Positions 20,391 to 31,443 of a stretch of 64,000 bases of DNA are shown in pieces (the stretch's first letter is position 1; each line of letters begins with the position of its first letter). The position numbers were made by a program, and so were the translations under genes. The notes below the pieces were generated by a model. That model searched no databases. It had not been told where the DNA came from and saw nothing but the letters and a program-made list of their open reading frames with translations. The DNA is from Rubrivivax sp. GTDB taxonomy: Bacteria; Pseudomonadota; Gammaproteobacteria; Burkholderiales; Burkholderiaceae_C. The stretch lies in contig JAUXRG010000081.1 of assembly GCA_030681795.1 (NCBI GenBank), positions 54,602 through 118,601 on the forward strand. Direction: 5' to 3'.

Positions 20391-21809
20391 TCAGAAATTC
20401 AGGCTGCGCTTGTCGACTGCGAGCGCGGCTTCCTTGGTCGCTTCGGAAAGTGACGGGTGGGCGTGGCAGATGCGGGCGATGTCTTCGCTGCTGGCCCGGA
20501 ACGCCATCGCCACCACCGCCTCGGCGATCAGCTCGCTGGCCAGGGGGCCGACCATGTGCACGCCCAGGATCTCGTCGGTGGCTGCATCGGCCAGGATCTT
20601 GACCATGCCGGTGGTGTCGCCCAGCGCGCGCGCCCGCCCGTTGGCCATGAACGGGAAGACGCCCGCCTTGTAGTCGCGGCCCGAGGCCTTGAGTTGCTGC
20701 TCGGTCTGACCCACCCAGGCGATCTCGGGGCTGGTGTAGATGACCCAGGGGATGGTGTTGAAGTCCACATGCCCATGCTGGCCGGCGATGCGTTCGGCCA
20801 CCGCCACGCCCTCTTCTTCGGCCTTGTGCGCGAGCATGGGGCCGCGCACGACGTCGCCCACCGCCCACACGCCGGGCAGGTTGGTGCGGCACTCGGCGTC
20901 GACCACGATGGCGCCGCGCTCGTCGAGCTGCAGGCCCACGCCTTCGGCGTTCAGGCCCAGGGTGTTGGGTACGCGGCCGATTGAAACGATGAGCTTGTCC
21001 ACCCCCAGCGTCTGCGCCTGGCCCTGGGCGTCCTCGTAGGCCACCGTGACGCCGCCCTGGCCCGTCGTGACCTCGCCGACCTTCACGCCGAGTTCGATCT
21101 TCAGACCCTGCTTGATGAAGGCCTTGTGCGCCTCCTTCGCGATCTGCTCGTCCACCACGCCCAGGAAGACCGGCAGGGCCTCGAGCACGGTCACCTGCGA
21201 GCCCAGACGGCGCCACACCGAGCCCATTTCCAGGCCGATGACGCCCGAACCGATGAGCCCCAGCGTCCTGGGCACGGCGGCGATGCGCAGCGCGCCGTCG
21301 TTGCTGAGCACCTGCTCTTCGTCGAAGGGCACGCCGGGCAGCGCCCGCGCACTGGAGCCCGTGGCCACGATCACCTGCCTGGCGCTCAGCACCTCTTCGC
21401 CCACCGCGATCTCGTAGTGGCCGTCCAGCGCCTTCACGAAGGAGCCCCGGCCATGGAAGAAGGTGACCTTGTTCTTCTTGAAGAGGTAGAGGATGCCTTC
21501 GTTGTTCTGCCTGACCACGGTGTCCTTGCGGGCCTGCATCTTCTTCACATCGATGCCCAGGTCCTTCAGCACGATGCCGTGCTCGGCAAAGGAGTGCGCG
21601 GCATGCTCGTAGTGCTCGCTGCTCTGCAGCAGCGCCTTGCTCGGGATGCAGCCGACGTTGGTGCAGGTGCCACCGGGCGCAGGCCCGCCCATGCCGTTCT
21701 TCCATTCGTCGATGCAGGCGACCTTGAGGCCGAGCTGTGCGGCACGAATGGCCGCGATGTAGCCGCCGGGGCCGGCGCCGATGGCGATGACGTCGAAATT
21801 CTTGGGCAT
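20391..21809 (-). CDS. lpdA: Dihydrolipoyl dehydrogenase (E3)
   Basis: E3 of the 2-oxoglutarate dehydrogenase complex, 472 residues, reoxidising lipoamide with NAD+. It has FAD-binding [10 protein letters not shown], redox disulphide [16 protein letters not shown]-binding [12 protein letters not shown] and the C-terminal catalytic HAHPSLSE. It is last of the three catalytic genes in the odh operon, 9 nt after pspC. Confidence 0.97.
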   Translation of the reverse strand: MPKNFDVIAIGAGPGGYIAAIRAAQLGLKVACIDEWKNGMGGPAPGGTCTNVGCIPSKALLQSSEHYEHAAHSFAEHGIVLKDLGIDVKKMQARKDTVVRQNNEGILYLFKKNKVTFFHGRGSFVKALDGHYEIAVGEEVLSARQVIVATGSSARALPGVPFDEEQVLSNDGALRIAAVPRTLGLIGSGVIGLEMGSVWRRLGSQVTVLEALPVFLGVVDEQIAKEAHKAFIKQGLKIELGVKVGEVTTGQGGVTVAYEDAQGQAQTLGVDKLIVSIGRVPNTLGLNAEGVGLQLDERGAIVVDAECRTNLPGVWAVGDVVRGPMLAHKAEEEGVAVAERIAGQHGHVDFNTIPWVIYTSPEIAWVGQTEQQLKASGRDYKAGVFPFMANGRARALGDTTGMVKILADAATDEILGVHMVGPLASELIAEAVVAMAFRASSEDIARICHAHPSLSEATKEAALAVDKRSLNF

Positions 21810-21818
21810 GAGAGTTGT

Positions 21819-22139
21819 TCAGGGCTCTTCGGGAACGAAGATCCACAGCAGGATGTAGAGGAGCACGCCGACGCCGCCGAAGAGCGCCAGCGCCGTGAGG
21901 ATCAGGCGCCAGATCCACGACTCGACGCCGGTGCTCACCGCCACGCCACCGCAGACGCCACCGATCCAGCGGTCGCCGCGGCTGCGGCGCAGGCGGTTGA
22001 CCGCGTCGACCACCGGGATCTCTGAGCCCGCGCCCGGGCCGCCGAGCAGCCGCGCCTTGGCGCGCGCGAACTCCTCGCCGGACAGGGCGCCGCGCGAGTG
22101 CATTTCGTCCAGTCGTGCGAGGTCGTCTGCGAGGCCCAT
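21819..22139 (-). CDS. PspC-domain protein with N-terminal SHOCT-like helix pair
   Basis: A 106-residue membrane protein. Residues ~1-32 (LARLDEMHSRGALSGEEFARAKARLL) resemble a SHOCT domain. Residues ~55-106 are a PspC domain (WIGGVCGGVAVSTGVESWIWRL followed by a hydrophobic helix GVGVLLYILLWIFVP). PspC proteins sense or answer membrane stress. It sits inside the odh operon between odhB (13 nt) and lpd (9 nt); no pspA or pspB is present. The functional link to central metabolism is unknown. Confidence 0.85.
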   Translation of the reverse strand: MGLADDLARLDEMHSRGALSGEEFARAKARLLGGPGAGSEIPVVDAVNRLRRSRGDRWIGGVCGGVAVSTGVESWIWRLILTALALFGGVGVLLYILLWIFVPEEP

Positions 22140-22152
22140 GGCGATCCCTCCT

Positions 22153-23421
<1,269 letters not shown>

Positions 23422-23440
23422 GAGTGGGCTCGAGTGAATT

Positions 23441-26299
23441 TCACTTGCTGAGGACGGAGCCTTTGAGCTTCCCGTAGGCCTGCTCCAGCAGCGCCTTCTG
23501 CTGCTCCTGGTGCAGGTGCGAGTAACCCACCGCGGGCGACGCCGACGGCGGCCGCCCGGCGTAGCCGAGTTTCTGGCCGTCGAGCATGTTCTCGTGCACG
23601 TAGTGCTGCACCGAGAACCAGGCGCCCTGGTTCTGCGGCTCGTCCTGGCACCACACCACCTCGGTGGCGTTGGGGAAGCGCTTCATCTCGGCACCGAAGG
23701 CCTTGTGCGGGAAGGGGTAGAGCTGCTCGACGCGCACGATGGCCACGTCAAAGGCCTTCTTCTCTTCGCGCTTGCGAATCAGGTCGTACACCACCTTGCC
23801 CGAGCAGGCGATCACGCGCTTGACCTTGTCGCCTTCGATCTCGGGCCGGCTGGGGCCGATCACGGTGCGGAACTCGCCCCGGGTGAATTCGCCGAGCGGC
23901 GAGGTGGCGTCCCGGGCCCGCAGCAGCGACTTGGGCGTGAAGATGACCAGCGGCTTGCGGAACTGCCGCACCATCTGCCGGCGCAGCAAGTGGAATATCT
24001 GGCTGGCCGAGGTGGGTTGCACGACCTGCATGTTGTTGTCGGCCGCGAGTTGCATGAAGCGCTCCAGGCGCGCCGAGCTGTGCTCGGGGCCCTGCCCTTC
24101 GTAGCCGTGCGGCAGCAGCAGCGTCAGGCCGTTGACGCGGCCCCACTTGACCTCGCCCGCGGCAATGAACTGGTCGATGACCACTTGCGCCCCGTTGACG
24201 AAGTCCCCGAACTGCGCTTCCCAGATCGTCAGCGTGTTGGGCTCGGCCGACGCATAGCCGTACTCGAATCCGAGCACGGCCTCCTCGGAGAGCAGCGAGT
24301 CGATCACGACAAACGGCGCCTGGCCATCCGCCACGTGGCTCAGCGGCACATAGGTGCCGGTATCCCACTTCTCGCGGTTCTGGTCGTGCAGCACCGCGTG
24401 GCGGTGCACGAAGGTGCCGCGCCCGCAGTCCTCGCCGGACAGCCGCACGGCATAGCCACTGGCCACCAGCGAGGCGTAGGCCAGGGTTTCGCCCATCCCC
24501 CAATCGACGTTGATCTCGCCCCGGCCCATGGCCGCGCGGTCGGCGATGACCTTTTCCACCAGGGGGTGCACCTTGAAGGTGTTCGGGATGGTGGTCAGCC
24601 GCTCGCACAGGCGCTTGACTTCGGCCAGCGGCAGCGCGGTGTCCGCGGCATCGGTCCACTTCTTGTTCAGGAACGGCGCCCAGTCGACCGCGTACTTGCT
24701 CTTGAAGGTGGTGAGCACGGGGTCGGCGGTGTGGCGCCCCTCGTCCATGGCCGAGCGAAAGGCCTTGACCACTTCGTCGGGGCCCCCGGCCGGCAGCACG
24801 CCCTGGGCCACGAGCTTGTCGCCATACAGGCGACGCGTGCCGGGGTGCTTGGCGATCACCTTGTACATCAGCGGCTGGGTCAGGCTCGGTGTGTCCTGCT
24901 CGTTGTGGCCGAGCTTGCGGAAGCAGACGATATCGACGACCACGTCCTTCATGAACTGCCGGCGGTAGTCCATGGCCAGCCGCGTGCACAGGACCACGGC
25001 CTCGGGGTCGTCGCCGTTGACGTGCAGCACCGGGGCTTCGATCATCTTCACGACGTCGGTGCAGTACAGCGTGGAGCGCGTGTCGCGCGGGTCGCTGGTG
25101 GTGAAGCCGATCTGGTTGTTCACCACCAGGTGCACGGTCCCCCCGGTGAAGTAGCCGCGCGTCTGCGCCAGGGCCAGCGTCTCCATGACCACGCCCTGCC
25201 CGGCAAAGGCCGCGTCGCCATGCACCAGCACAGGCAGCACCTGGGCGCCCGTCTTGTCGCCGCGCCGGTCCATGCGCGCCTTCACCGAGCCTTCGACCAC
25301 CGGGTTGACGATTTCCAGGTGCGAAGGGTTGAAGGCCAGGCTCAGGTGCACCGGGCCGCCGGGCGTCGTGATGTCGCTGGAAAACCCCTGGTGGTACTTC
25401 ACGTCGCCCGCGGGCAGGGCCTCGGGCGCGGTGTGGTCGAATTCGGCGAACAGGTCCGCCGGCATCTTGCCCAGCGTGTTGACGAGCACGTTGAGCCGGC
25501 CGCGGTGCGCCATGCCGATGACGATCTCCTGCACCCCGGTGGTGCCGGCGCGCTGCACCAGTTCGTCCATGCTGGCGATGAAGCTCTCGCCGCCTTCCAG
25601 CGAGAAGCGCTTCTGGCCCACGTACTTGGTGTGCAGATAGCGCTCCAGGCCCTCCGACGCGGTGAGCCGCTCCAGGATGTGGATCTTCTCGGCCACGCTG
25701 AAGCTCGGCTTGCTGCGAATCGACTCCAGCCGCTCCTGCCACCAGCGCTTCTCCGCCGGGTCGGTGCAGTGCATGAACTCGGCCCCCACGCTGCCGCAGT
25801 AGGTTTCACGCAGCGCCTGCAGGATGTCCCGCAGGCTCATGTGCTCGGCCTTGCTGAAATACGTGTTGGCGGCCGAGAAGGTGATGTCCATGTCGGACTC
25901 ACTCAGGTCGTAGAACGCCGGCTCCAGCTCGGGGATCCTCGGGCGCTCGGCGCGCTTGAGCGGGTCCAGGTCGGCCCAGCGGCTGCCCAGGAAGCGATAC
26001 GCCGCGATCAGCGACTGCACATGCACCTGCTTGCGCGCCACGGCCAGATCGGCCTCGCTGGCCTTCAGGGCAAAGGCATTGGCCTTGGCACGCTGCGCGA
26101 AGGACTCGACCACCGGCAGGTGGGCCACATCGCGGGCCTGGGTGCCATCGGCCGCGGGCACGTGCTGGAGGTTGTCGAAATAGGTGCGCCAGGTATCCGG
26201 CACGCTGCCGGGGTTGTCGAGATAGGCCTCGTACAACTCCTCCACGTACGGGGCATTGCCCCCGAACAGGTGCGAGTTCGACCTGTATTGCTGCATCAT
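23441..26299 (-). CDS. odhA: 2-oxoglutarate dehydrogenase E1
   Basis: The thiamine-diphosphate E1 component (SucA), 952 residues, decarboxylating 2-oxoglutarate in the TCA cycle. The N-terminal E2-binding segment ([19 protein letters not shown]), the ThDP motif ([10 protein letters not shown]...[10 protein letters not shown]) and the C-terminal transketolase-like domain are present. I use ATG at 26299, preceded by AGGTGAGCG; a longer in-frame extension to 26719 is not family-like. It is first gene of odhA-odhB-pspC-lpd-zapE. Confidence 0.97.
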   Translation of the reverse strand: MMQQYRSNSHLFGGNAPYVEELYEAYLDNPGSVPDTWRTYFDNLQHVPAADGTQARDVAHLPVVESFAQRAKANAFALKASEADLAVARKQVHVQSLIAAYRFLGSRWADLDPLKRAERPRIPELEPAFYDLSESDMDITFSAANTYFSKAEHMSLRDILQALRETYCGSVGAEFMHCTDPAEKRWWQERLESIRSKPSFSVAEKIHILERLTASEGLERYLHTKYVGQKRFSLEGGESFIASMDELVQRAGTTGVQEIVIGMAHRGRLNVLVNTLGKMPADLFAEFDHTAPEALPAGDVKYHQGFSSDITTPGGPVHLSLAFNPSHLEIVNPVVEGSVKARMDRRGDKTGAQVLPVLVHGDAAFAGQGVVMETLALAQTRGYFTGGTVHLVVNNQIGFTTSDPRDTRSTLYCTDVVKMIEAPVLHVNGDDPEAVVLCTRLAMDYRRQFMKDVVVDIVCFRKLGHNEQDTPSLTQPLMYKVIAKHPGTRRLYGDKLVAQGVLPAGGPDEVVKAFRSAMDEGRHTADPVLTTFKSKYAVDWAPFLNKKWTDAADTALPLAEVKRLCERLTTIPNTFKVHPLVEKVIADRAAMGRGEINVDWGMGETLAYASLVASGYAVRLSGEDCGRGTFVHRHAVLHDQNREKWDTGTYVPLSHVADGQAPFVVIDSLLSEEAVLGFEYGYASAEPNTLTIWEAQFGDFVNGAQVVIDQFIAAGEVKWGRVNGLTLLLPHGYEGQGPEHSSARLERFMQLAADNNMQVVQPTSASQIFHLLRRQMVRQFRKPLVIFTPKSLLRARDATSPLGEFTRGEFRTVIGPSRPEIEGDKVKRVIACSGKVVYDLIRKREEKKAFDVAIVRVEQLYPFPHKAFGAEMKRFPNATEVVWCQDEPQNQGAWFSVQHYVHENMLDGQKLGYAGRPPSASPAVGYSHLHQEQQKALLEQAYGKLKGSVLSK

Positions 26300-26343
26300 C
26301 TTTCGCTCACCTTGCCGCCCCAGGCTTCCCAGGGCAAGAGATG

Positions 26344-26355
26344 GGTTGATCAACC
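26344..26355. promoter_or_regulatory. Perfect 12-bp palindrome upstream of odhA
   Basis: GGTTGATCAACC, identical on both strands, 45-56 nt before the odhA ATG and inside the 264-nt intergenic region. It is a candidate operator; no regulator gene lies nearby. No convincing sigma-70 pair was found in this region. Confidence 0.4.
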
Positions 26356-26563
26356 TTCCGCGGCACCGGCTGCACCGGTCAAGCGGACTAGCGACCCGCC
26401 TTGCCGGTCTTTTCTGGCCAGCAAGGGGACGGGAAGGACCGGTCTGTGGATCGAGTGCGACTCTATCACCGGCCCAGCGCCGTGAAGGCGGTCGAAATGG
26501 CGGGGACCCAGGCCGCTGTTTTCCTGGCCGCCCGCGGCGCCGTGCCGCCAGACTACAGGCGCC

Positions 26564-26869
26564 ATGCGACAACGAGTGATCCTGCTGCAGCAGGCCGCGC
26601 CGGCCAAGCCGGCGCCGGGCGAGGCCTGCAATGGCTGCGGCCTGTGCTGCGCCGCCGAACCCTGCCCGCTGGGCATGGTGGTTTCGCGGCGGTTGCGCGG
26701 TGAGTGCGCGGCGCTGCACTGGGACCCCAGCGCACAGTGCTATCGCTGCGGCGTGGTCACCGCGCCCGAGCGCTGGCTGCCCTGGCTGCCTTCAGGCCTG
26801 GCGCGGCGCCTGGCGATGCGCTGGATCGCTGCCGCCCGCGGTTGCGACTCCTCCCTCGTGGCCGGTTGA
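26564..26869 (+). CDS. Small cysteine-rich protein (CxxCxxCC type)
   Basis: 101 residues. The N-terminal third has CNGCGLCCAAEPC, and further Cys follow (GECAALHW, QCYRCGVV, RGCDSS): ten in all, an arrangement suited to an Fe-S cluster or zinc. It resembles YkgJ-like CxxCxxCC proteins but is shorter, and I cannot assign a function. It is transcribed alone, divergent from odhA and 112 nt before the binding-protein gene. Confidence 0.75.
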   Translation: MRQRVILLQQAAPAKPAPGEACNGCGLCCAAEPCPLGMVVSRRLRGECAALHWDPSAQCYRCGVVTAPERWLPWLPSGLARRLAMRWIAAARGCDSSLVAG

Positions 26870-26981
26870 GACCTCCCTGCGGTGGCGGCCGGGCCGCCTG
26901 CGCCTCGGGTGTTTCCCGCTGGCCCGGCCCGGGGCTGCGTCTACCATCACGGGTCCTGAACAAGCGATCGAGGAGACGCCC

Positions 26982-28553
26982 ATGACCGTGAAGTCCTTGC
27001 TGGCTGCCACTGCGCTGGCCGCAGCACTGCTCGCCCCCGCGCACGCGCAAACCCTGCGCTGGGCGGCCCAGAACGACATCCTCACGATGGACCCGCACTC
27101 GCAGAACCATGCGACGACCAATGCCATCCTGATGCATGCCTACGAAGGTCTCACCCGCTATAGCGCGAAATACGAAGTCGAGCCCGCGCTGGCCACCAAG
27201 TGGATCTTCGTCAGCCCCACGCAGGTGCGCTTCGAGCTGCGCCGTGGCGTCAAGTTTCACGACGGCACGCCTCTGACTGCCGATGACGTGGTCTTCTCCT
27301 TCGGCCGCATCAAGCAGCCGCAGGGCACGATGCAGATCTATGTCACAGGTGTGAACGAGGCGAAGAAGATCGACGACCACACCGTCGATCTCATCCTCGC
27401 CGCGCCGAACCCGCTGTTGCTGCGCAATATCGTCGACTTCCGCATCATGAGCCGGGCCTGGGCGGAAAAGAATCGCACCGCCAACGTGCAGGACTACAAG
27501 GCCAAGGAAGAGAACTTCGCCTCGCGCCACGTGATGGGCACCGGCTCCTACAAGATCACCGGCTGGACGCCCGAACAGCGCGTCACCATGAGCATCAACA
27601 CCGACTGGTGGGACAAGCACCAGGGCAATGTCAAGGAAGTGGTCTACACACCGATCAAGAGCGACCCCACGCGCGTGGCGGCGTTGCTGTCGGGCGACGT
27701 GGACATGCTCACCGACATCCCCACCCAGGACGTGGCACGCCTGCGCACCGACAGCAAGCTCAAGGTGCTGGACGGTCCCGAGGTGCGCACGATCTTCTTC
27801 GCGCCCGACATCGGCAGCCCGGAGCTGAAGTACAGCAACATCAAGGGCAAGAACCCCTTCGCCGACAAGCGCGTGCGCCAGGCCTTGAGCATGGCCATCG
27901 ACCGCGAGGCCATCCAGCGCAACATCATGCGCGGGCTGTCGATCCCGGCCGGCCTGATGGTGGCCCCCGGCGTCAACGGCAATACGCCCGACCTGGACGT
28001 GCCGACCAAGGTCGACGCCACCGGCGCGAAGAAGCTGCTCGCCGAGGCCGGCTACCCGGACGGCTTCGAGGTGCGCATGAACTGCCCCAACAACCGCTAC
28101 GTCAACGACGAGGAAATTTGCCAGGCCGTGATCGCGATGTGGGCACGCATCGGCGTGAAGGCCTCGCTGGTGGCCGAGAACATGGCCACCTTCAGCCAGA
28201 AGTTCCAGAACTTCGACTCGTCGATCTACATGCTGGGCTGGGGTGTGGCGACCTATGACGCGCAGTACATGATCCAGTCGCTGGCCCGCACGCGCACCTC
28301 GGGAGCGGACGGCAATTTCAATTTCTCGCGCGTCAGCGACCCGGTGGTCGACCGCCTCACCGACGCGATGAAGAGCGAGATCGATCTCGCCAAGCGCAAC
28401 GCGATGATCCGGGAGGCGCTGCTGCGCATCAAGGACGAAGTGCTGCTGATTCCGATCCACCACCAGATGCGGCCCTGGGCGATGAAGGCCGGCGTGACGA
28501 CGGTGCACCGCTCGGACGACCGACCAGAGGCCCGCTTCACGACAATCAAGTGA
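26982..28553 (+). CDS. Peptide/nickel-type ABC transporter substrate-binding protein
   Basis: A 523-residue periplasmic SBP_bac_5 family protein. The signal peptide MTVKSLLAATALAAALLA ends AHA-QT. Family features include LRRGVKFHDGTPLTADDV, RVRQALSMAIDREAI and a C-terminal second lobe ending VTTVHRSDDRPEARF. The ATG at 26982 follows AGGAGA. No permease or ATPase gene is next to it and a terminator follows, so it is an orphan binding protein, perhaps serving a transporter encoded elsewhere. Ligand unknown (oligopeptide or similar). Confidence 0.92.
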   Translation: MTVKSLLAATALAAALLAPAHAQTLRWAAQNDILTMDPHSQNHATTNAILMHAYEGLTRYSAKYEVEPALATKWIFVSPTQVRFELRRGVKFHDGTPLTADDVVFSFGRIKQPQGTMQIYVTGVNEAKKIDDHTVDLILAAPNPLLLRNIVDFRIMSRAWAEKNRTANVQDYKAKEENFASRHVMGTGSYKITGWTPEQRVTMSINTDWWDKHQGNVKEVVYTPIKSDPTRVAALLSGDVDMLTDIPTQDVARLRTDSKLKVLDGPEVRTIFFAPDIGSPELKYSNIKGKNPFADKRVRQALSMAIDREAIQRNIMRGLSIPAGLMVAPGVNGNTPDLDVPTKVDATGAKKLLAEAGYPDGFEVRMNCPNNRYVNDEEICQAVIAMWARIGVKASLVAENMATFSQKFQNFDSSIYMLGWGVATYDAQYMIQSLARTRTSGADGNFNFSRVSDPVVDRLTDAMKSEIDLAKRNAMIREALLRIKDEVLLIPIHHQMRPWAMKAGVTTVHRSDDRPEARFTTIK

Positions 28554-28573
28554 GCGGCTGAGCCACCCTGGAC

Positions 28574-28600
28574 AAGGGGCCCCGCGGGGCCCCTTTCTTC
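28574..28600 (+). terminator. Intrinsic terminator after the substrate-binding protein gene
   Basis: AAGGGGCCCC / GGGGCCCCTT form a self-complementary stem around GC, followed by TTTCTTCTT. It lies 21 nt after the stop codon. Confidence 0.85.
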
Positions 28601-28636
28601 TTGCAGCGGCCGCTGGCCGGCGCGCCCGTGCCGCCC

Positions 28637-29608
28637 TCAGGCCAAGACCACGCGGGCGGCCACACGCCGCTGCGCCGCCACGAACTCGCGCCTGAGCCTT
28701 GCCACGAGTTCGGCAGCCGGCACCACGGCCTTGACGGCGCCTATGCCCTGGCCGCAACCCCAGATGTCCTTCCAGGCCTTCTTGGCCCCCTCGCCGCCGC
28801 CGAAGTCCATCTTCGTCGGGTCGCTCTCGGGCAGGCGGTCGGGGTCCAGGCCAGCGTTGCGGATGCTGGGCTTGAGGTAGTTGCCGTGCACGCCGGTGAA
28901 CAGGCTCGAGTAGACGATGTCGTCGCTGCTGCTGTCGACGATGCACCGCTTGTAGGCCTCGGACGCGCGCGCCTCGAGCGTGGCAATGAAGGCCGAGCCG
29001 ATATAGGCGAAGTCCGCCCCCATGGCCAGCGCGGCGAGCACCGCGTCGCCAGTGGCTATGGCGCCGCTGAGCGCCAGCGGGCCGCCGAACCATTCGCGGA
29101 TCTCCTGGACCAGCGCGAAGGGGTTCTTCACCCCGGCGTGTCCGCCGGCGCCCGCGGCCACGGCGATGAGCCCATCGGCGCCTTTCTCGATGGCCTTGTG
29201 CGCGAAGGCATTGTTGATGACGTCGTGCAGCACGATGCCGCCCCAGGCATGCACGGCGTCATTGACGTCGGTGCGCGCGCCCAGGCTGGTGATGACGATG
29301 GGCACCTTGTACTTGGCGCAGACCTGCAGATCGTGCTCGAGCCGGTCGTTGCTCTTGTGCACGATCTGGTTGATGGCGAAGGGCGCAGCGGGCTGCGCGG
29401 GATGGTCGCGGTCCCAGGCGGCGAGGGTTTCGGTGATCTCGGCCAGCCACTCATCGAGTTGCGACGCCGGGCGTGCATTCAGCGCCGGCATGCCGCCCAC
29501 GACACCGGCCTTGCATTGTTCGATCAGCAGGGTGGGGTTGCTGATGATGAACAGCGGCGCACCGATGATGGGCAGCGGCGCGCGCTGCAGGACGCCAGGC
29601 AAGGCCAT
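28637..29608 (-). CDS. Nitronate monooxygenase (2-nitropropane dioxygenase)-like flavoprotein
   Basis: 323 residues, FMN-dependent TIM barrel of the NPD family. Features: N-terminal LPIIGAPLFIISNPTL, GGMPALNA, AVAAGAGGHAG (phosphate-binding Gly-rich segment) and GADFAYIGSAFIA. The start ATG overlaps the acyl-CoA dehydrogenase stop (TGATG), so the two are coupled. Family members oxidise nitronates, but relatives next to acyl-CoA dehydrogenases, as here, may be enoyl reductases or other flavoenzymes, so the substrate is uncertain. Confidence 0.85.
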   Translation of the reverse strand: MALPGVLQRAPLPIIGAPLFIISNPTLLIEQCKAGVVGGMPALNARPASQLDEWLAEITETLAAWDRDHPAQPAAPFAINQIVHKSNDRLEHDLQVCAKYKVPIVITSLGARTDVNDAVHAWGGIVLHDVINNAFAHKAIEKGADGLIAVAAGAGGHAGVKNPFALVQEIREWFGGPLALSGAIATGDAVLAALAMGADFAYIGSAFIATLEARASEAYKRCIVDSSSDDIVYSSLFTGVHGNYLKPSIRNAGLDPDRLPESDPTKMDFGGGEGAKKAWKDIWGCGQGIGAVKAVVPAAELVARLRREFVAAQRRVAARVVLA

Positions 29609-31383
29609 CAGTAGGCCTCCAGGGCCATGGCCGTGACGGCATCGGCGCCTTCGAGGACGCTCTCGGCCAGGGCCGGCACCTTGTTCAGGATGTGGTCGCC
29701 GTAGAAACGCGCCGTGGCGATCTTGGCCTGCATGAAGGCCGCGTCCTGGCCTTCGGCCAAACGGTCTTCGGCGGCGATGAGGGCACGAGCCATCTGCCAC
29801 CCGGCGATCACCGTCCCGGCGAGCATGAGGTAGGGCACTCCGCCGGAGAACACTGCATTGGGCTGGGCCCGCATCTGAGCGGCCACGAAGGCCACCACCT
29901 CCAGGAAAGCCCGCCGGCCGGCACCCAGGCGGCGCGCCATGGTGCGGCAGGCGGCGCTGTCGCGCGCGGCCAGCGCAAGCTCGGTGGCCTCGATCTGCTG
30001 GGCGATGGCGCGCGCGACCTGGCCGCCGTCGCGCGCCGTCTTGCGGCCCACCAGGTCGTTGGCCTGGATGGCCGTGGTGCCCTCGTAGATGGTCAGGATC
30101 CTGGCGTCGCGCAGGTACTGCGCCGCGCCGGTTTCCTCGATATAGCCCATGCCGCCGTGCACCTGCACGCCCAGGCTGGCCACGTCCTGGCTCATTTCGG
30201 TGGACAAGCCTTTCACCAGCGGCACGAGGAATTCGTAGAACGCCATATTCTGCTTGCGCACATCGGCATCGGGGTGGGCGTGGGCGGCGTCGTTCGCGCT
30301 GGCCGCCACCAGCGCCATGGCGCGGCAGGCCTCGGTGTGGGCGCGCATCGTCATCAGCATGCGGCGCACGTCGGGGTGGTGGATGATGGCGCCGGCGGCC
30401 GGCAGCGAGCCGTCCACAGGGCGGCCCTGCACGCGGTCGCGCGCATATTCCACCGCCTTCTGGTAGGCGCGTTCGGCCACCGCAATGCCCTGCACGCCGA
30501 CGCCGAAGCGCGCGGCGTTCATCATGATGAACATGTACTCCAGGCCGCGGTTCTCAGCCCCCACGAGGTAGCTCACCGCGCCACCCTGGTCGCCGAACTG
30601 CAGCACGGCCGTCGGGCTGGCCTTGATGCCCAGCTTGTGCTCGATGCTCGCGCAGTAGACATCGTTCCGCGACCCATCGTTGAGCAGCTTGGGGCAGATG
30701 AACAGCGAGATGCCCTTCACGCCTTCGGGCGCACCGCTCACCCGTGCCAGCACGAGGTGGACGATGTTGTCCGCCAGGTCGTGCTCGCCGTAGGTGATGA
30801 AGACCTTGGTGCCGAAGAGCTTGTAGCTGCCGTCGGGCTGCGGCTCGGCGCGTGTGCGCACCGCGGCCAGGTCGCTGCCGGCCTGCGCCTCGGTGAGGTT
30901 CATCGAACCCGTCCAGCGGCCGTCGATCATCTTCGGGATATAGAGCGCCTGCTGATCGGCCGAGCCGGCGGTCAGCAGCGCCTCGATGGCGCCGTCAGTG
31001 AGCAGCGGGCACAGGGCGAAGCTGATGCTGGCACTGTTGACCATCTCGCTGCAGGCCGCGTGGATGAGCTTGGGCAGGCCCTGGCCGCCAAATTCGGTGG
31101 GGTGCTGCAGGCCCTGCCAGCCGCCTTCGGTGAACTGACGGAAGGCTTCCTTGAAGCCGGCCGTGGTCGTGACCTTGCCTTCGCTGAAGGTCGAGGGTGC
31201 CTTGTCGCTTTCGAAGTTCAGCGGCGCCACCACCTCTTCGTTGAACCTGGCGCATTCCTCGAGCACCGCCGCCGCGGTGTCGTAGCCGGCGTCCTCGAAG
31301 CCCGGCAAGGCGGCCACGGCATCGATGCCGGCCAGTTCCTTCATCACGAACAACATGTCTTTCACGGGGGCGCGGTAGGTCAT
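29608..31383 (-). CDS. Acyl-CoA dehydrogenase (large, DmdC-like)
   Basis: 591 residues, the larger acyl-CoA dehydrogenase type with an extra C-terminal domain. Visible: FAD-binding MNLTEAQAGSDL, catalytic Glu in YEGTTAIQANDL, and the C-terminal domain from about residue 465. It desaturates acyl-CoA and passes electrons to ETF, whose genes lie just upstream (etfBA). The likely role is fatty-acid or related acyl-CoA oxidation; chain specificity cannot be read from the sequence. Confidence 0.94.
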   Translation of the reverse strand: MTYRAPVKDMLFVMKELAGIDAVAALPGFEDAGYDTAAAVLEECARFNEEVVAPLNFESDKAPSTFSEGKVTTTAGFKEAFRQFTEGGWQGLQHPTEFGGQGLPKLIHAACSEMVNSASISFALCPLLTDGAIEALLTAGSADQQALYIPKMIDGRWTGSMNLTEAQAGSDLAAVRTRAEPQPDGSYKLFGTKVFITYGEHDLADNIVHLVLARVSGAPEGVKGISLFICPKLLNDGSRNDVYCASIEHKLGIKASPTAVLQFGDQGGAVSYLVGAENRGLEYMFIMMNAARFGVGVQGIAVAERAYQKAVEYARDRVQGRPVDGSLPAAGAIIHHPDVRRMLMTMRAHTEACRAMALVAASANDAAHAHPDADVRKQNMAFYEFLVPLVKGLSTEMSQDVASLGVQVHGGMGYIEETGAAQYLRDARILTIYEGTTAIQANDLVGRKTARDGGQVARAIAQQIEATELALAARDSAACRTMARRLGAGRRAFLEVVAFVAAQMRAQPNAVFSGGVPYLMLAGTVIAGWQMARALIAAEDRLAEGQDAAFMQAKIATARFYGDHILNKVPALAESVLEGADAVTAMALEAY

Positions 31384-31399
31384 GTGGGGTCTCCGGAAT

Positions 31400-31427
31400 G
31401 AAAGAAGGGCGCCGTTCCGGGCGCCCT
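31400..31427 (-). terminator. Intrinsic terminator-like hairpin after etfA
   Basis: Stem AGGGCGCC / GGCGCCCT (31406-31427) with a T-rich tail TTCTTTC on the minus strand. It lies between etfA and the acyl-CoA dehydrogenase gene, so it should reduce or tune read-through between them. Confidence 0.65.
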
Positions 31428-31443
31428 GGGGTCGGCTTCGCGA

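Noticed and set aside
23510..26485. 991-codon open frame opposite odhA
   Set aside because: No start context or family likeness, with His/Val/Gly/Arg-rich composition typical of antisense shadows. The opposite strand is OdhA throughout.
26300..26719. N-terminal extension of OdhA by ~140 residues
   Set aside because: Arg/Pro-rich, not like the family, and preceded by no ribosome site; the ATG at 26299 has AGGTGAGCG.
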